Notes under the pieces: generated by a model
Databases searched by the model: none
Seen by the model: only the letters and a program-made list of their open reading frames with translations
Told to the model about the DNA's origin: nothing
Made by a program: the position numbers and the translations under genes
From: Echinostoma caproni
Lineage: Eukaryota > Platyhelminthes > Trematoda > Plagiorchiida > Echinostomatidae
DNA length: 24,696 nucleotides
NCBI GenBank assembly: GCA_900618425.1
Contig: UZAN01045183.1
Span: 1 to 24,696 of the forward strand
Direction: 5' to 3'
Shown here: positions 21,584 through 24,696 of the stretch, piece by piece
Numbering within the stretch: the stretch's first letter is position 1
How the letters are laid out: each line of letters opens with the position of its first letter

Positions 21584-23660
21584 ATAATCGTTGGTGACCT
21601 TAACCATACTAGTACTTATCCACTTTTATCATTAGGTATGACAGATTTTTGTCACTCTCCCACAATTCTATACTAGACAGTAATCACCAACTACCCAACC
21701 CTATTTTCCTTAGTACTAAAAGCACCTATTTCATCCAGCGACCACTGTTTACTCTTAGTTCGACCTAATGTGTATTCACACTGTGCATACACATCTTTCT
21801 CTGGATCTGACCACATCAGATTTCGTTTTCGAAACTTCTCACCTACAAGTGTTCCTCTCCTCAATGAACCTTTCAGACAGGCCTCTATGGTTTTCGTCAT
21901 CTCCTTGTTCTCTATTCACGTGTGTCCCCTATTCACCCAAACAATCAATGCCATTTTCAATTACTGCTGTCCTGTTCAAAGTCTGTGTCCAACGGAAGGA
22001 TAAACTCTCCCCTACTAAAGTCGCTGCGACGACAAAAGGAACGTGCGTACAAGTCTCACAACGCTTCAGCTGTCAGGTATTTGTCCAGGCTTATCAAAGC
22101 TGAAGAAAACAGATTGAACGCGTTATTCTCCGATCGAATTCTGGGGACTGGAAACAGCAAACACCTGTGGTATAAGACTTCTCTGTGGAAGAAAGAACGA
22201 TCGAAGCTGTATGTAGACGTTGATGATCTCGATGCTGCACTCCTGCTCCAGCCATCGGACATTCTTCCTGTCTACTAGCCACATAATATTTGTAATGTGT
22301 AATATTCTCATATTCTGACGCGGTAAAACTTTAAATAATTGCAATTTATCTTCTACTGCAGGCCCGGATGATATAAATTCGGTCCTCTTCGAATTGCGTG
22401 CTAATTCCCTAGCTGAGGAAATCACCTCCATTTTAAATGTGTCTCTTAACACTCCTACTATCCCGGTCAAAATCACACCAATGCCCAAAACATTCAAATC
22501 TGCTATCCTCTCCAAACGTTTTTGTCGCATAGCGTTAACATCTTCAGCTCTTAAGGTGACTGAAAAGGCTATCCTCAAAAGCCTTCAGCAGTCTAAAAAC
22601 ATTCCCAGTGATCCTTTACAATTTGTTTACGAGTCTAATAGATCCACCTAGGACGCAGTCTTCATCCTTAGTCACTTTATCATTAAGTATTTGAACAACT
22701 CTGTTAAGTCTGTTCGGTGTTTTTTCTGGACTACTCTTCCTCATTTGATTCCCTTTCTCGACCAAAGTTGTTACAAAAACTGTAATCGTTTGAATGCCCC
22801 AAGCAATTGTTAACTTGGCTATCCAACCACTTTACTGATAGAGTAAAAACCACTAGATTCAGGAGAACTTCGGAGTTCTCCAAGGAGCGGTGCTATCCCC
22901 ATACTTATCTTCCACTTATATTTGTCATATTCCCTGTTTATCCTGCTCGTATTTTGAAATGTGCAGGTGACTTTGCGCCGTGCCAATCCATTTCTTCTTA
23001 CTTCGATCTAACCTCCACTGACAATCTTGATCAGATTTAGTCATCCTCCTCCTCATAGCGGCTAACCTTAAACCCCGGTAAATGTTTTGAGTGTTTACAT
23101 AGTTTTGCTTGCTCTCCTTATCCGACAGACCACACAATGATTAGTAACAATCCTTTACCTGGGGTGAACTTTGTCAAACGTCTTTGTGTAACCACAGATA
23201 ACAATCTTCATAGATCAACCCACATCCATAACTGCATTCGTAAACTGATGCACCTATCATTTCAAATTCGAAAGCTCAGGCATTTTGGCGCATCCCAGTC
23301 TGTTATTTCTACCTTTGTTTATCAGGGTGTTTTCCTCATCCTACTCTACTGTTCCTCAGTTATTTTTCCTTCATACTCAAACAGGATTTCAAAGTCTTAT
23401 GCCGCGGTCTAACTAATATTAGCCGGGTCTTTTCTATTCATGTAAATGAGTTGGCTTTCACATTATCATATAACTTCCTGTGTGAAATATGAGGAGAGGA
23501 TTCTCCCAGATCCTGACCACCCATTGCACGCAGAACTGACACGTTGTCGTTTCCATCATTCCACACGCTCCTAATTCCGCCACATGTCACCTCGCATTAA
23601 CGATTACGGCAATTCACCCATACCGTATCTTGCTTGTCTACTCATAAACAAAGAGCGGAC
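21584..23660 (+). pseudogene. CR1-like non-LTR retrotransposon (endonuclease, linker, RT, C-terminus; decayed)
   Basis: Long relic with domains in the expected order. The apurinic-type endonuclease gives IIVGDLNH at 21584-21607 and SSDHCLLLVRPN at 21734-21769. A linker follows in another frame with KSLRRQKERAYKSHN and RLIKAEENRLNALF (about 22018-22125). RT blocks follow: GPDDINSVLFELRANSLAEE (22362-22421), IALTSSALKVTEKAILKSL (about 22531), QFVYESNRST before a TAG at 22649-22651, DAVFILSHF, and LTWLSNHFTDR (about 22810). The YADD equivalent reads CAGD (22960-22971). The C-terminal blocks VNFVKRLCVTTDNNLHRSTH (23167-23226), RKLRHFGASQSVI, YCSSVIFP and HPLHAELTRCRFHHSTRS (about 23522-23575) match the element at 3482-4256 in architecture. 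Several frameshifts, many stops and a lost catalytic Asp show an old, inactive copy. Confidence 0.82.
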
Positions 23661-24388
23661 AATAAGTGAACTGTGGCTTAACCTTGGTTTATGAAATGTC
23701 CCCATATCGGTAAAAAAATTTTCCCAGTTTATTATGTACATTGTAACGGTTGGCGTGTTTTTTTAACTGAAATGTAAGCCCCAGTGCTAGCAAAATTTGT
23801 GCACAATACAAATTATGCCCTAGAAATTGGAGTGGGAAACCACAGAAGACAGCAGACTTGGTATCGATCCGAACGACAGTAAAGTTACCTAATAATAAAA
23901 CTGGGTGACAGTGGAAGGGTTCAGATTTTGAACCCTGGGACAGAGAGGATGTCGATGAGAGCAACTGGAACCCCTTGACACCAAAAATCAATCAGCTTTG
24001 GAAATAATGTGTAGCTCGGGATGCGTAGGTTGTTTGCACTGATGATAATGTTTGTGACGTCTGTGAACAACACTTTCAGCCCGGAGAACATACCGAAATT
24101 ATCAATCAGCTTTGTTTAGGAAGCAACGTTTGTGCAAAGATAATGAAAATCGAAATCGAAGAATAAAGCAACCGGGTTCACTTCACACTGTCGATTGCAT
24201 CATGGTGGGGTAGAAGTATGGACACAAGCTTGATAAATCACAAGTATTGGCAGTATTGGCAGTTCGAAGAGTGAAAGTCAAAACAACGTAGATAAATATG
24301 AAGCATCCAACAAAAAAGAAATAGGTTGAACGGAAACTGAAAACATGCATAGATGGAAATAAACGTGAGTCATCACGAGAAAACAGTA
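23661..24388. other. Presumed 3' flank / 3' UTR side of the GST gene
   Basis: No other gene seen. On the minus strand this lies downstream of the GST stop codon. The nearest AATAAA read on that strand is at 23728-23733, about 655 bases past the stop, so the poly(A) site is unclear. A short tandem pair of AGTATTGGC occurs at 24244-24261. Confidence 0.4.
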
Positions 24389-24660
24389 TCAGTCCTGTAG
24401 ATCCGGATTTGGAAGACCCTGTCGGAGAGTCTGCGCATACTTGGCTTGGGTGTGTACTGGCACACGGACAGATTCTACAAACGGCTGCCGGCGCATCGTT
24501 TCAAGAAACGCACCCAACCGCGGCCATTTCTCATAATTTTTGTCTTTCGGTTTTACATCACGTACATCCTTAGGGGCGATCCCATCCAAACGAGCCATGA
24601 CCGGTTCGAATCGATTCAAATGAGCCAAGAGGAGAAAATCGGCCAAAGATATTTCGTTCC
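24389..24660 (-). CDS. Glutathione S-transferase, omega-class-like, last coding exon (partial gene)
   Basis: Terminal exon of a cytosolic GST, which transfers glutathione or reduces substrates with it (omega class: thioltransferase and dehydroascorbate reductase activities). The exon begins after a splice acceptor AAACACAG|GG at 24661/24660 and ends with TGA at 24389-24391. It encodes 89 residues after a split codon. It opens with GNEISLADFLLLAHLNRFEP, the alpha-6 'N-cap' region where GSTs have a conserved Ser/Thr-x-x-Asp (here SLAD). It continues with YEKWPRLGAFLETMRRQPFV and an extended C-terminal tail ending in LPNPDLQD. The 'W...LxxMRxxPxV' helix and the long tail fit omega class better than mu, sigma or zeta. 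The N-terminal thioredoxin fold, with the catalytic Cys of omega enzymes, lies outside the window. The frame is clean, unlike everything else here, so this is a functional gene fragment. Confidence 0.78.
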
Positions 24661-24696
24661 CTGTGTTTATTTGACATTGCCAAAGATGTGCAGCGG
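24661..24696 (-). other. Intron end of the GST gene (partial)
   Basis: On the minus strand these bases end in AAACACAG directly before the coding frame of the GST exon. The in-frame upstream sequence contains a stop (TAA in CAAATAAAC), consistent with intron rather than coding. The pyrimidine tract is weak. Confidence 0.65.

Noticed and set aside
1..24696. CRISPR array, operons, rRNA, phage or plasmid genes
   Set aside because: No regular repeat-spacer pattern, no ribosome-binding-site gene clusters and no rRNA-like conserved blocks. The content is clearly eukaryotic.

Overview
The window looks like repeat-rich, mostly non-coding DNA from a parasitic flatworm, most probably a trematode. This is inferred from the mix of elements: RTE-type, CR1-type and Penelope-like reverse transcriptase remnants, all broken, and one spliced exon of an omega-class glutathione S-transferase. 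Genes with introns, very low coding density, no operons, AT-rich spacers with short microsatellites, and isolated single N bases (992, 8720, 15515) all fit a draft eukaryotic assembly. The genus cannot be fixed from the sequence.

Layout. At 1113-1559 (+) there is a decayed Penelope-like RT core. At 1985-2250 (+) there is the C-terminal end of one RTE family (family A). At 3482-4256 (-) is the C-terminal half of a CR1-like RT. It meets, head to head, the best-preserved element of the window, an RTE fragment at 4336-5716 (+) (family B) with RT fingers/palm, catalytic residues, C-terminal domain and a GAACT-type tail. From 5717 to 15934 I see no recognisable gene. That stretch holds microsatellites, a tRNA-like A-box segment near 8338, isolated B-box-like sites, a 13-bp inverted repeat near 10135-10230 and one weak candidate host exon ending at a good splice donor (14951). 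At 15935-16570 (-) lies a second family-B copy and at 19827-20700 (+) a third. The third copy is fused directly to one of two long direct repeats (17851-18368 and 19363-19826). At 21584-23660 (+) is a long but decayed CR1-like element covering endonuclease, linker, RT and C-terminus.

The only convincing host gene is at the right edge. The last coding exon of an omega-class GST (24389-24660, -) has a good splice acceptor, and the rest of the gene lies beyond the window. The genes do not form a pathway. The window is best read as the downstream flank of a GST gene that has served as a landing site for several generations of retroelements. I found no previously undescribed functional system. The most useful observations are the repeat/RTE fusion, the head-to-head element junction, and the comparison of family-B copies that shows which mutations killed the longest one.
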